Below are positions 34,799 to 44,225 of a stretch of 64,000 nt of DNA, one piece after another. The position numbers and the translations under genes were made by a program. Numbering within the stretch: the first letter of the stretch is position 1; each line of letters begins with the position of its first letter. This DNA comes from Opitutaceae bacterium (lineage in GTDB: Bacteria > Verrucomicrobiota > Verrucomicrobiia > Opitutales > Opitutaceae): contig JACKPU010000011.1 in NCBI GenBank assembly GCA_024233285.1, positions 11,707-75,706 on the forward strand, read 5' to 3'. The notes beneath the pieces were generated by a model. That model ran no database searches and was not told the origin of the DNA. It worked only from the letters and a program-made list of their open reading frames with translations.

Positions 34799-36114
34799 CC
34801 CGTATCCTTCTCCTTCTTTCCGCATTTCTGCTCGCCGGCTGCGGCGGTTCGCCCGGCGACGACCGCACCATCGTCTACAATTGCGCGGCCAACACCGCCG
34901 AGATCGCGGCGCTGCGGCCCGCGCAGGAAAAGTTCTTCGCGCAGACGGGCATTCGCGTGAAACTCAACCCGTTCAGCGGCGAGGAGAAGCTCTACGCCAT
35001 GATGGCCGCGGGGCAGGCGCCCGATGTGTTCTACACCAACAACGCCGTGCGTGACCGGCTCGCCGCCGAAGGCCGTCTGCTCGATCTGCGGCCCTACGTC
35101 GAAAACGATCCGGTTTGGTCACGCCTGCGGCCCGAGGTGCGCGACGCCGCCGTCTCCGCCGATGGCGGCATCTACAGCCTCGGCAACTACACGCAGACGG
35201 CCGGCGTTTATTACAACCGCGCCGCGTTTGCCGAGGCCGGCCTCACGCCTCCGACGGCGGATTGGACCTGGGCGGATTTCAAGGCTGCGGCCCAGGCGCT
35301 GACCAAGGATGCGAACGGCGACGGCAAACCCGAGCGCTACGGGGTGTTCATTCCCGCACACTTTATCGAAACGCTTGCCCTGATGAATCACGCGCCCGTG
35401 CCGCGCGATGCGCTGTTCCTCAAGATCTCGCCGGAAGAGCGCGAAGTGTATGCCGAATACCTCGGCCTGATGCGCGACGGCGTGATGCCGGACCTGCGGC
35501 GCGTGCAGGCGATGGGGATGCAGGCCGCGCAAATGCTGGAGGCGGGCCGGGTGGCGATGCTCGTCGAATCGGTGCCGCATCCGGGTCTGGCCGAAACCCT
35601 CACGATTGATTGGGCGGTCGCGCCACTCCCGCGTTTCGGCGACAAGACCCCGCGTTATTTTCGCTCCGCCAGCGGCGGCCTGTCGATCAGTGCCACGACG
35701 AAGAATCCGGCGGACGCGTGGCGCACGCTTGTCTGGCTCATCAGTGAGGCCGCGCCATATCAGCCAAGCCCCATGCTGAACGATGTGCCGTTCATCGCCG
35801 CGCAGGAGGAAAAATACCCGCAGCTCAAGGGCCGTGGCTTTCGCGAGGTGTGGGCGTTGAGCGAGCAATTTCCCGGAGGTGATCCGCGCTACTTCGTGCG
35901 CTTCGCCAGCTGGTCGATGGGTCCGGTCATGACCCGCTTTCAACCCTGGCTCGACCGCCTGTGGTCGGGCGACGCGACGATCGACGCAGTGACGGCGGCC
36001 GTGCCGGAAATCAATGCGGGCGTGCGCGCCGACCTGAAACGCCAGTTGCAATCCGGTGGGCTGCAACCCGCATGGAAAACGCAATTGGAGCAGGCGCTGG
36101 CCGAACAACCCTGA
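34795..36114 (+). CDS. sugar ABC transporter substrate-binding lipoprotein
   Basis: A 439-residue family 1 solute-binding protein. The N-terminus MTRILLLLSAFLLAGC shows a lipobox with Cys16, so it should be anchored by lipid at the membrane. Fold landmarks are TIVYNCAANTAEIAALRPAQ, PDVFYTNNAVRDRLAAEG and YSLGNYTQTAGVYYNRAAFA. It receives the ligand for the two permeases just upstream. ATG 34,795 overlaps the previous stop. Gene order here (permease, permease, binding protein) is reversed relative to the ABC operon at 15,302. The ligand is unknown; heparinase-type lyase genes nearby suggest an acidic oligosaccharide. Confidence 0.9.
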   Translation: MTRILLLLSAFLLAGCGGSPGDDRTIVYNCAANTAEIAALRPAQEKFFAQTGIRVKLNPFSGEEKLYAMMAAGQAPDVFYTNNAVRDRLAAEGRLLDLRPYVENDPVWSRLRPEVRDAAVSADGGIYSLGNYTQTAGVYYNRAAFAEAGLTPPTADWTWADFKAAAQALTKDANGDGKPERYGVFIPAHFIETLALMNHAPVPRDALFLKISPEEREVYAEYLGLMRDGVMPDLRRVQAMGMQAAQMLEAGRVAMLVESVPHPGLAETLTIDWAVAPLPRFGDKTPRYFRSASGGLSISATTKNPADAWRTLVWLISEAAPYQPSPMLNDVPFIAAQEEKYPQLKGRGFREVWALSEQFPGGDPRYFVRFASWSMGPVMTRFQPWLDRLWSGDATIDAVTAAVPEINAGVRADLKRQLQSGGLQPAWKTQLEQALAEQP

Positions 36115-36116
36115 CG

Positions 36117-37559
36117 ATGACGCCACGAGTCCCGTTGCGATTTCAAGCCACTGTCCGTGACGGCGGACGCGTGCTCCATGGCCGCAAGGTCGTGGCCGAA
36201 ATCAAGCGGCTCGCGCTGATCCACTTCGTCCCGCAGCCCGGCGCAAGCTCGCTGGTCGGTGCAGATGTCGGCGTGCCGTTTTACTGGCGGCAATACGGCA
36301 ATCATCAGGACCCGGAAAGGCGGATGGACTTTCGGCGACGTCTCACGTTGATCGAGCAATCCGCGACGGCGATCCGCCTGCGGGCGACCGGCACGACGCG
36401 CTCTGGTTCAGCCCGCAGCACGTATGCGATCACGTTTCGGATCGATGCGCGCGGCCGGCTGCAGTGCGAAGTCGAAGCGGTTTTGACGGTGTCGGACGGC
36501 CCCGGCTGGTTGGTGACGCCGCATCCGCATCACGGCGAAGCGGTGTTTTGCACGCTTTGGCCGACGGGGGTGTTTTCACCGACGGGCGAGACGCCCAAGC
36601 GCTTCGATTCGTGTCTGGTGCAGCGCGGCACCAAGACGCGGCGGATTTTGCATCATCATCTGGAGAGTCCGGACAAACAGCGCATCAAGCTCGGCCCGGG
36701 TGATCGCTTGGCGTGGGGCTTGGAGGAGATGAATCCGCAACTCACCATCGGCGCCGGCACGCGCGCGGAGGCGGGTGTTTGCGCTTACATGTGGGACACG
36801 CATTTCGCGCTGCGCGTATGCCGCGACCGGCGAGACGTGGTGCTCAAGCCGGGCAGCCAGCTGCGCGCGGCCTACGTGCTGGCCGGAAAAACGCGCCGGC
36901 AATTGGCCGCGGATTTTAATCGTGCGACCATCGCATCATCTGGCGCAGCGGCGGACACGCCGATGTATCGGCGCGGCCTGCATACGTTTAAGGAAACGTT
37001 TCGCGATGCGACGGCGGCGGGCAACACCGCCTGGCCGTGGCAGCGCGAGATCGTGGCGGGCCGCGAGGCCGACGTGGTTTTAGCACGCGATACCCGGGTG
37101 GGCTGCGGTGATTGCTGGTCGCTCAAGCTTCAACATCGGCATGCGGCGCAATCGCGCTGGCTGGCGACGACGCTGGGACCGGCGTTTGGCGAACCGGCAT
37201 TCAAACGCGGCGCCCGGCTGCGGCTGGGCGCGATGGTGAAAACCACGGGTGCGGCGGCCGCGCGCATCACGTTGCGCTTGCATCGGACCGGGCGCGGCAG
37301 CGTATTTGACGTGTCCGGTTATGAGCCGTGGTCGAGCGAGTGGGTGGGGAGCCGTGGTGCCCTCGCCGCGGGAAGTCGGAAATACGCGGCGGGGGCGCCG
37401 CGTCCCCAAGGGGATGGCATCGGTGGGGCGGGTGAGTGGATCGAACTGTTGATCGAAACGCCCCCGTTGAGTCCCGCGCCGGATCGGGTGCATTTGTTGC
37501 TCGAACTCAAGGGCTGCGGCACCGGGTGGTTTGACAACGTGGAACTGCAACGACGATGA
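36117..37559 (+). CDS. uncharacterised protein of the ABC/lyase operon
   Basis: A 480-residue protein that I do not recognise. It begins MTPRVPLRFQATVRDGGRVL two bases after the lipoprotein stop and overlaps the next gene by four bases. No signal peptide or transmembrane helix is seen. The sequence looks beta-rich (LVTPHPHHGEAVFCTLWPTG; LGPGDRLAWGLEEMNPQLTI), with conserved-looking histidines near residues 140-145. A beta-sandwich sugar-binding or lyase-accessory role would fit the setting but is not shown. A palindromic element lies in frame at residues 410-431. Confidence 0.6.
   Translation: MTPRVPLRFQATVRDGGRVLHGRKVVAEIKRLALIHFVPQPGASSLVGADVGVPFYWRQYGNHQDPERRMDFRRRLTLIEQSATAIRLRATGTTRSGSARSTYAITFRIDARGRLQCEVEAVLTVSDGPGWLVTPHPHHGEAVFCTLWPTGVFSPTGETPKRFDSCLVQRGTKTRRILHHHLESPDKQRIKLGPGDRLAWGLEEMNPQLTIGAGTRAEAGVCAYMWDTHFALRVCRDRRDVVLKPGSQLRAAYVLAGKTRRQLAADFNRATIASSGAAADTPMYRRGLHTFKETFRDATAAGNTAWPWQREIVAGREADVVLARDTRVGCGDCWSLKLQHRHAAQSRWLATTLGPAFGEPAFKRGARLRLGAMVKTTGAAAARITLRLHRTGRGSVFDVSGYEPWSSEWVGSRGALAAGSRKYAAGAPRPQGDGIGGAGEWIELLIETPPLSPAPDRVHLLLELKGCGTGWFDNVELQRR
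37345..37408. repeat. palindromic element inside the uncharacterised operon gene
   Basis: The left arm (37,345-37,370) and right arm (37,385-37,408) are imperfect inverted copies; tggtgccctcgccgcg in the left arm pairs with cgcggcgggggcgccg in the right, with few mismatches. The 14-base loop is ggaagtcggaaata. It encodes a Gly/Ala/Arg-rich stretch (GALAAGSRKYAAGAPRPQGD) that stands out from the domain around it. Frame is kept. Confidence 0.65.
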
Positions 37560-39761
37560 ACCGGGCGAAGACCGAAGTGTTGTCCTTTGTTCGCCGCAAC
37601 GGCCAATGGTCCGCGATCCGTTCGCGCGTCGTGCGTCAACCCGTGATGGTGCAGATGACGATGACGCTCCCGGCGAGCGGATTGGAACCGCATTGCCGTT
37701 ATGCGCAGATCATCGACGCGACGGCGTTGCCCACGTTTTTGAACACACGATATGCGGTCAAACCGCCGGGGCTGCGCGTGGGGCCTTGGCCGGGTTGGCG
37801 CGGGATTCCGGAATTGCCGGTGGTCAGGTTGCACACCGGCCACGAGGTCGTGGCCGGCAAATACTATTTTCTTGGTGATGAGGAATTGGCCGGCGAATTG
37901 CGCGTGATGTTTCCTTGCCAGCAGGGTTTGGGACTGCGGCTTCGATTCGAAACCGAGGACGCGTCGCTGCGTTCCATCTCTGCGCAGGTCATGGGCAACT
38001 TGCCGGCGTGGGCTCCGCCGCAGGCAGTGACTTTGCGTGACGAATTGCGCGGACAGCATCCCCGCTTGGTGTTGGATGCCGCCGGGATGGCGCGCCTGCG
38101 CGGCGAACTGCGCGGGCGCAAGGCAGCACATTGGCGACGGTTGCGGAAACTTGTGCGCGAATCCTGGGCGCTGCCTTACGCCACCACTCCCGAGGGCAAA
38201 ATTCTGCCGGGCAAAGAACGCCTCACCGGCGCGGATCCGCGCGTTGATCGCCGCCGCCATGGCGCAACTGCAACCGACGACGAAGCACACGGCGTGGGCA
38301 AAGCGCACTTATTTCGCCTACCTCCGCGAAACGGCGCAGCCGGATTTTGGTCCGCTCGGCATCGATACGCAGAGCGGCGAAGTGCTCTATCTGTTGTGCG
38401 TTGGTTACGATTGGCTCCATGGCGCGATGGCGCCACGCGAACGCACGCGGGCCCAAAAACGCTTGTGGGAGGTCGCGGCCATTTGCCGGCGGCATCTCGA
38501 TCCGGCCCGGCGCGATTACGCGCAGGCGCACTACCTCGGCTGCGGCCTCGGGCTGCTGGCCTTTGCGTTTTTGTTTTGGGATGAACATCCGTTCGCGCAG
38601 TCATGGGCGGCGGAGCTGCGCGGTGCGTTTGCGCGCGTGCTGGCGATGCTGCCGGCCGACGGATTTTTCCCGCATGGCATCAACCTGTGGACTTACGAAC
38701 ATGGTTTTCTGCATCGCTGGCTGGAACTGTTCCGGCAGTGCGCGGATGAAGATTTGTGGAAAGCGACGCCGTATTTTGCGGCGGCCTCGCGGTTCCGGGC
38801 GGCGGCGACTTCGCCCGACGAAACCTGCGGCGTGACGTTTGGCGATCCGCAATACCGCGTCGTGGGCGACAGCTGGTGTCACCTGCTCACGGCGAATCGT
38901 TTGGGCGATGCATCGGCGCAGGCTTTGGGTGAGCGTTTGCTGAATCAACCTCCGCAGGGCACCGATCATCGGCATGCACCGCCGCGCCGACGCGTTTATG
39001 AATTGCTCTGGCATCGACCGGCAGTGCGCGGTCGGTCACCGGCGGATGAGATCGTCACTTTTCAAGACGGCGGACAGGTGTTTGTGCGGCGGAGCGACAC
39101 GTTGATCACGTTGCGTTGCGGTGCACCGCTCGGCCGGCAGCGGCGCGCGGCGGGCGAGGTGGGCGGTTACGGTCACTCCGATCCGTGCAACGGCGCGGTG
39201 CTGGTCTGGCGCGGCGGCACCTTTGTCGGCAGCGGTCCGGGGCCGCTCTATCGGCGCGACACGGCGCTGCACAATCTCGTCACGATCGATGGTCGCGGTC
39301 AGATCGGCGACAGCTGCGTGTGGTTTCCGGATTTGTTGGAGGAGCGTTTCATTCCCCCGGAGCCGGTGGTGCGCCGCCGCGGTGATACCGTGCGCATCAC
39401 CTGCGAACTGGCGGCGGCCTATCTGCCGCAACTCGGTGTGCGGCGCCATACCCGCGTGATCGTGATTGCCGGCGATGGCAGCCTGCGCGGCGAAGATGAG
39501 ATCGAATTGGCCGCCGAGGCGGAGATCACGTGGCACTGGCACACGCGCGCCAAGGTAAAACCCATGGGCGGTGATTTTGATTTAAGCGGTCCTGGTTGCC
39601 GGGCGCGCTTGGGGATCGAACCCGAAACCGGCACGCAGCTGCGGGTGCAACCCGAGCGCTTTGTCGCGGCCTATCCGCACGAGGGAACGGTGGGCCTCGA
39701 GATCATGGCCACGCGCGCGGTTCGCCGCACGGTGTTTCGCTGGACGCTGGCGTTTGTGTAG
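37556..39761 (+). pseudogene. heparinase II/III-family protein with one frameshift
   Basis: This is a single gene of about 730 codons broken by one frame change near 38,220-38,250. The first part (from ATG 37,556, overlapping the previous stop) contains FETEDASLRSISAQVMGNLP and HPRLVLDAAGMARLRGELRG, typical of the N-terminal part of heparinase II/III proteins with a DUF4962-like region. After ERLTGAD the reading continues in another frame as RALIAAAMAQLQP. It then gives the helical barrel (CVGYDWLHGAMAP, FFPHGINLWTYEHGFLHRWL) and the beta domain (EVGGYGHSDPCNGAVLVWRG, with the conserved Gly-His region). A single base change in length would restore it. It could be a sequencing error or a recent loss. 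No signal peptide, so a cytoplasmic polysaccharide lyase acting on oligosaccharides is inferred. Confidence 0.75.
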
Positions 39762-39834
39762 AGCGGGATTGCTGGTCCCGCCAAAACGAACACGTGTAGT
39801 TATCCCAAGGCGGGATCAGCGATCCCGTCCTACA
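39757..39834. repeat. paired REP-like palindromes between convergent genes
   Basis: Two hairpins lie in the 76-base gap between the lyase and the FGGY kinase: gcgggatt-gct-ggtcccgc (about 39,763-39,780) and ggcgggatc-agc-gatcccgtc (39,809-39,829), followed by ctacaag. The lyase stop codon lies within the left edge. Besides being members of a repeat family, they could serve as a bidirectional terminator. Confidence 0.85.
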
Positions 39835-39837
39835 AGT

Positions 39838-41502
39838 TCAAGCCTTTGCCATCAGCTTCCGGTAGTTCAGGAAGTCGGTGTGCAGCTGGTGAAAGACCTG
39901 GTGTTTCGCGGCGTGGAAACGTGCGACCGCGCCCTTGGTCGGGGTGACGACCTTGTCGGCGGCGTTCATCGCGGCCATGGCGTCGAGCACGGTGCCGTGA
40001 TGTTGCGCGGCGACGGCGCCGAGCACGGCGGAACCGAGCAGGACGGCCTCGGGTTCCTTCGGCAGCACGATCTTGCAGCCGGTGATGTCGGCATGTTCGC
40101 GCAGGAAGACAGGATTCTTCGTGCCGCCGCCGCAGGCGAGCAACGTGTCGATGCGGTAGCCCTTGCGATTCATCTCCTCGAGGATGTGGCGCGTGCCGTG
40201 CGCGACGGCTTGGATGGCGGCCAGGTATTGCAGCGCGAGATCGTCGGCTGTGGCCGAAAGCGTCAGGCCGGTCATTGTGCCCTTGAGCGTGGGATTCGCG
40301 CGGGGCGAACGGTTGCCGTGGAAGTCGGGCTGGATGTGCAGGTCGCGCGTGAGCCCGGCGGGGAATTTGACGCCGGGGGCCGAGGCGAGGGCGTCAAGCC
40401 GCGCGTTGAGCAGCTCGTAAATGGTGACGCCTTTTTGTTTCGCTGCCTTGAGCAAGGGTGCGGCGGCGGCGTGCGAGAAAATCACGTGATCGATCAACGC
40501 GCCGGTGGCGGACTGACCGCCCTCGGTCAGCCACAGGCCGGGGATCATGGCGGAAAAATACGGACCCCAAATGCCGGTGATGAAACGCGGCTTGGGCGAG
40601 ACCGCCATGTGGCACGACGACGTGCCGCCGATCAAGGCGAGGCGTTTTTCCACGGTCGCGGTGGTGGCTTTTTTGCTCCCGACCGGAGCGCCGAGCAGGC
40701 CGAGGCCGCCGGCGTGCGCATCGATGATCGAGACGCCGACGGGAATGCCCGGGCGCAGGCCGAGTTCGCGCGCGGCCTTGGCGGTCAAACCGGCGCCGAT
40801 CGGTTCGCCCATCGGGCGGATGCGCTGGCCGATGCGCGCGAATTTTTCGCGGACGAGATCACCGAGGCCGATGGCATTGAAATAGGATTTCTCCCAGCCC
40901 GCGCCGGTCGTGCCCTTGTGGCCGAGATAAGTCCATTTGCATACGGTCGTGCACAGCGAACGCGTGTCGTCGCCGGTGGCACGGTAGGTGAGGAAGTCCG
41001 GCAGGTCGAGAAAGCGCGCGGTGCGTTGCCACGTCGCGGGCAGGTTTTCCTTCAACCACAGCAGTTTGGGCGTCTGCATCTCGGGCGAGATCACCCCGCC
41101 GACGTAGCGCAGCACGGCGTGCTTGGTTTTATTAATGCGTTCGGCTTGCGGGATGGCGCGGTGATCCATCCACACGACGACATTTTGCGCGGCCTTGCCG
41201 GTCGGCGAAATGGTGACGGGTTGATCATCGGCATCGAGGCAGACCAGCGAACACGTGGCGTCGAAACCGATGCCGGCGACTTGCTCGGGTTTGGCCTTGG
41301 CCTGTGCGAGTGCGCCGCGCACCGCGCGACCGCAGGCGGCCCAGATGTCGTCCGAGGACTGCTCGACGAAGTCGGGCTGGGGTTTCCACAGCTTGATCGC
41401 ATGCGTGGCGCTGCCGAGCATGCGGCCGTCCGCGGTGAAGAGTCCGGCGCGCGCACTGCCGGTGCCGACGTCGATGCCGAGGAAGAGGTTGGGTTGGGGC
41501 AT
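39838..41502 (-). CDS. FGGY-family carbohydrate kinase (ribulokinase-like)
   Basis: A 554-residue cytoplasmic sugar kinase. The N-terminal phosphate motif FLGIDVGTGSARAGLF and the C-terminal ACGGGTKNPVFLREHADITG mark both halves of the FGGY fold. VWMDHRAIPQAERIN and DFHGNRSPRANPTLKGTMTG are typical of the ribulokinase/FGGY-carbohydrate-kinase branch that phosphorylates pentuloses. The length fits that branch. ATP-dependent phosphorylation of a ketopentose or similar ketose is the expected reaction; the exact sugar is unknown. The formylglycine-generating enzyme gene lies upstream on the same strand, 129 bases away with a palindromic element between. Confidence 0.85.
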   Translation of the reverse strand: MPQPNLFLGIDVGTGSARAGLFTADGRMLGSATHAIKLWKPQPDFVEQSSDDIWAACGRAVRGALAQAKAKPEQVAGIGFDATCSLVCLDADDQPVTISPTGKAAQNVVVWMDHRAIPQAERINKTKHAVLRYVGGVISPEMQTPKLLWLKENLPATWQRTARFLDLPDFLTYRATGDDTRSLCTTVCKWTYLGHKGTTGAGWEKSYFNAIGLGDLVREKFARIGQRIRPMGEPIGAGLTAKAARELGLRPGIPVGVSIIDAHAGGLGLLGAPVGSKKATTATVEKRLALIGGTSSCHMAVSPKPRFITGIWGPYFSAMIPGLWLTEGGQSATGALIDHVIFSHAAAAPLLKAAKQKGVTIYELLNARLDALASAPGVKFPAGLTRDLHIQPDFHGNRSPRANPTLKGTMTGLTLSATADDLALQYLAAIQAVAHGTRHILEEMNRKGYRIDTLLACGGGTKNPVFLREHADITGCKIVLPKEPEAVLLGSAVLGAVAAQHHGTVLDAMAAMNAADKVVTPTKGAVARFHAAKHQVFHQLHTDFLNYRKLMAKA

Positions 41503-41546
41503 GGGGAAATTGGCTATTTGCTATGGGTTATGGGGAATGGCCGAAT

Positions 41547-41620
41547 GTAGGGCGGGGTCGCTGACCCCGCCTAGAGGTCGTTGGGTGTTCGAAGGTGGGA
41601 TCAGCGATCCCGCCCTACAT
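41547..41620. repeat. paired REP-like palindromes between FGGY kinase and FGE genes
   Basis: Two palindromes with 9-bp arms and 3-base loops: ggcggggtc-gct-gaccccgcc (41,551-41,571) and ggtgggatc-agc-gatcccgcc (41,594-41,614). They are flanked on the outside by gtag and ctac, giving a mirror-symmetric unit. Same family as 39,757-39,834 and 45,102-45,131. Confidence 0.9.
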
Positions 41621-41631
41621 TTGAAAGAAAG

Positions 41632-42594
41632 TCACACATCGCGGACGCAGCGGAAGCCGAGGTTGGTGGTCGCGCTGTCGGGGGTGTTGCTGCTGCGGGC
41701 GTCGGTGCGGTAGCGATTGCAGTAGGAGGCGTGGCAGAGATACGAACCGCCGCGCATCATGCGGCGATCGCTGGTGATCGGACCGGTGGGGTTCTCGGCC
41801 GGCGAGGTTTTGTAATAGTCCGCATCGAACCAATCCCAGACCCATTCCCAGACGTTGCCGGTCATGTTGTAGAGGCCATAGCCGTTGGCGGGATAGGACT
41901 TCGCGGGGGCGGGACCGTAGTGGCCGTCAGCCTCGGTGTTGCGGGTGGGAAAGGTGCCCTGCCAGACGTTCATGCGGTGCTTGCCGTCGGGCTCAAGTTC
42001 GTTGCCCCACGGAAAACGTTGCTGCACGAGCCCGCCGCGCGCGGCGCATTCCCATTCGGCTTCCGTGGGCAGGCGTTTGCCGGCCCACGCCGCGTAGGCT
42101 ATCGCGTCGTGCCACGAAACGTGCACGACCGGATGCGCCCAACGCTTCTTGATGTTGCTGCCGGGGCCCTCGGGGTGGCGCCAGTTGGCGCCGTCTACCC
42201 GACACCACCATTCGCTGCCGAGCACGCGCACGCGTTGCGTGGCGGCTTGTTGCTTGGGCGTGAGGTGACCGAAGAAGACGAAGGACCAGCCGAATTTTTC
42301 CGATTCGGTTTTGTAGCCGGTCGCGTTCACGAAGTCGGCGAACTGCCGGTTGGTCACGGTGGTGGCGTCGATCCAGAACGCATCCAGTTTTACGGTGTGG
42401 ACGGGACCTTCACCATCGGCCGGAAATCCGTAATCCCCTTCGTTGCCCATCAGGAACTCGCCGCCGGGGATGAGCTTCATGCCATCGGTCGAACCGGTGT
42501 TGATGCGACGAAACGTGAAAGTCGCGGAAGAGGCGGTCTCGTTGGGATCGCGGCCGGGAGCGCAGCAGGAGCCTTTGGGATCGTCGGGATGCAA
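41632..42594 (-). CDS. formylglycine-generating enzyme (sulfatase activator)
   Basis: A 320-residue FGE-sulfatase-family protein. It starts MHPDDPKGSCCAPG and soon gives the family opening MKLIPGGEFLMGNEGDYGFP, followed by VTNRQFADFVNATGY, RLPTEAEWECAARGG and GNVWEWVWDWF. Both catalytic cysteines of true FGEs are present in GGSYLCHASYCNRYR (Cys287 and Cys292), so it should oxidise a sulfatase cysteine to formylglycine rather than be one of the many inactive relatives. No signal peptide is present. The matching cysteine-type sulfatase gene lies 137 bases upstream on the same strand. Confidence is high for family and good for activity. Confidence 0.9.
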   Translation of the reverse strand: MHPDDPKGSCCAPGRDPNETASSATFTFRRINTGSTDGMKLIPGGEFLMGNEGDYGFPADGEGPVHTVKLDAFWIDATTVTNRQFADFVNATGYKTESEKFGWSFVFFGHLTPKQQAATQRVRVLGSEWWCRVDGANWRHPEGPGSNIKKRWAHPVVHVSWHDAIAYAAWAGKRLPTEAEWECAARGGLVQQRFPWGNELEPDGKHRMNVWQGTFPTRNTEADGHYGPAPAKSYPANGYGLYNMTGNVWEWVWDWFDADYYKTSPAENPTGPITSDRRMMRGGSYLCHASYCNRYRTDARSSNTPDSATTNLGFRCVRDV

Positions 42595-42614
42595 TGCGGG
42601 TGAAGGATTTAATT

Positions 42615-42713
42615 AACCACAGATGAACACAGATACACACGGATCAATCAAAGGTGCCGGTCGTAGTAGTAGCGGGTTTTGGAATCTGTGCTTATCTGTG
42701 TTCATCTGTGGTT
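42615..42713. repeat. 20-bp perfect inverted repeat with accacagatg core
   Basis: aaccacagatgaacacagat (42,615-42,634) is exactly complementary to 42,694-42,713, with 59 bases between. It fills the gap between the sulfatase and FGE genes. Sequences with this cacagatg/cacggat core are common intergenic repeats in Verrucomicrobiota and related phyla. A related copy lies at 46,514-46,622. Confidence 0.9.
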
Positions 42714-42731
42714 GTTACCCATTGAAAACCG

Positions 42732-44225
42732 TCACGCGAAACTTACGCGGCGCTGAGAGTGGGCTTCGCGTTCGAGGTTAAGTCGCACAAGCCGGCGGAC
42801 CAACGCGTCGCGCGTGTCGCGCGATGCGGCGTCGGACCACAGGTTGCGATACTGGTCGGGGTCGGCGTCGAGATCGTAGAGCTCGCCGTCGTCCGTGTCC
42901 TGATAAACGATCAGCTTGTGCGAGGCGGTGACGAGCGTCTGTTGATAAAACGTTTCGTAGGTCGGGCGCAGCTCGACGGTGACGGCGTCCTGCACGGTCT
43001 CGGTTTCACGGCGCAGCACCGGGCCCAGATCCACGCCCTGCAGGCCGGTGGGCTCTTCGACGCCGGCGAAGTTGAGAAACGTGCGGGGCAGGTCGACGAG
43101 ATTGGCAAGCGCCTCGGTTTTGCCGGTGGCAGGAATCAGTCCCGGCGCCCAGGCGAGGAGCGGCACACGCTGGCAACCTTCGTAGGCGGCGGCACCTTTG
43201 CCCCAAAGCCCATGCTGGCCGTGCATCTCGCCGTGATCGGTCGTGTAAACGATCAGCGTGTTTTCGAGCTGCCCGGTTTCCTCCAGTGTCTTGAAGATCG
43301 CGCCGATGCGGTCGTCCATGAAGTTGACCATGCCGGCGGTGGCGCGGAGCGAATCGCGTTCGATGCCCTTGCGCTCGAAGTCGCCGAAACAGGACGGGAA
43401 GCCATGACCGTCGTCGAACCGCCCGAATTTGCTCTCGCGCATGCAGCGGTAGATGGGGTGCCGGTCGTCGAATTCGCCTTCGCGGTAATCCTCGTAGAGT
43501 CGCAGTTCGTCGGGATTGACCTGCGAATACCACGGGTCGGGACAGACCATCGGTTCGTGCGGGTCTTGAAAACTGGCCCAGCAAAACCACGGCTGGCCGG
43601 TCTCGGCCCGGCGGTGCAGGTAGTCGTTCGTGACCTGCGCGACCCACGAGCTGTCGTGATATTCCTGCGGAATGTCCCAGCGTCCGACTTCGAAGCGCGA
43701 GTAGTCGTCGCGCATGACGTGAAACCACGGTTTGTAATCCACACCCGCGCGTTCGAGGAAGAGCCGGTAGTGCGCCTCGGGCACATTGTTGATCGTGTGC
43801 CCGGTGTTGGCCTGAAATTCGTCGAAACCGACGTAAGGGCCGTTCCACGTTTCCCAGAATTCCGGCGGCGGATTCTTCATGCCGCTGATGTGCTCGATTT
43901 CGTCGTCGCGGCGGACGAAGTGATGTTTGCCAAAGAGCGCGGTGTGGTAACCCGCGGCACTCAGCACCGAGGGCAACGTCACCGTCGGGAATGGTTTGAG
44001 CGATACGCCGATCGAATAGGCGCCGTGCCGCGAGGGATACTGACCGGTGAGCAACGAGACGCGCGTCGGCGTGCAGATGGGGCAGGGCGTGTAGGCGCGG
44101 TTGAAGTGGACGCCTTCGCGGGCCATGCGATCGAGATTGGGCGTCACGAAACCGGGGGTGCCGAGACTGCCGAGATGGTCAAAGCGGTGCTGGTCCGAGG
44201 TGATCAGGAGGATGTTGGGGCGCAT
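42732..44225 (-). CDS. type I sulfatase (formylglycine-dependent, cysteine type)
   Basis: A 497-residue arylsulfatase-family enzyme that removes sulfate esters. The start MRPNILLITSDQHRFDHLG brings metal ligand Asp11 (with Gln12 in place of the usual second Asp). The activation motif CTPTR (Cys51 to Arg55) followed by SLLTG is the substrate of FGE. Lys100 and His102 in FGKHHF, and Asp330-His331 in YTTDHGEMHG, complete the metal and sulfate site. No signal peptide is seen, so it is predicted to be cytoplasmic, unlike most secreted polysaccharide sulfatases. The partner FGE is the next gene on the strand. The substrate (which sulfated sugar) is unknown. Confidence 0.9.
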   Translation of the reverse strand: MRPNILLITSDQHRFDHLGSLGTPGFVTPNLDRMAREGVHFNRAYTPCPICTPTRVSLLTGQYPSRHGAYSIGVSLKPFPTVTLPSVLSAAGYHTALFGKHHFVRRDDEIEHISGMKNPPPEFWETWNGPYVGFDEFQANTGHTINNVPEAHYRLFLERAGVDYKPWFHVMRDDYSRFEVGRWDIPQEYHDSSWVAQVTNDYLHRRAETGQPWFCWASFQDPHEPMVCPDPWYSQVNPDELRLYEDYREGEFDDRHPIYRCMRESKFGRFDDGHGFPSCFGDFERKGIERDSLRATAGMVNFMDDRIGAIFKTLEETGQLENTLIVYTTDHGEMHGQHGLWGKGAAAYEGCQRVPLLAWAPGLIPATGKTEALANLVDLPRTFLNFAGVEEPTGLQGVDLGPVLRRETETVQDAVTVELRPTYETFYQQTLVTASHKLIVYQDTDDGELYDLDADPDQYRNLWSDAASRDTRDALVRRLVRLNLEREAHSQRRVSFA

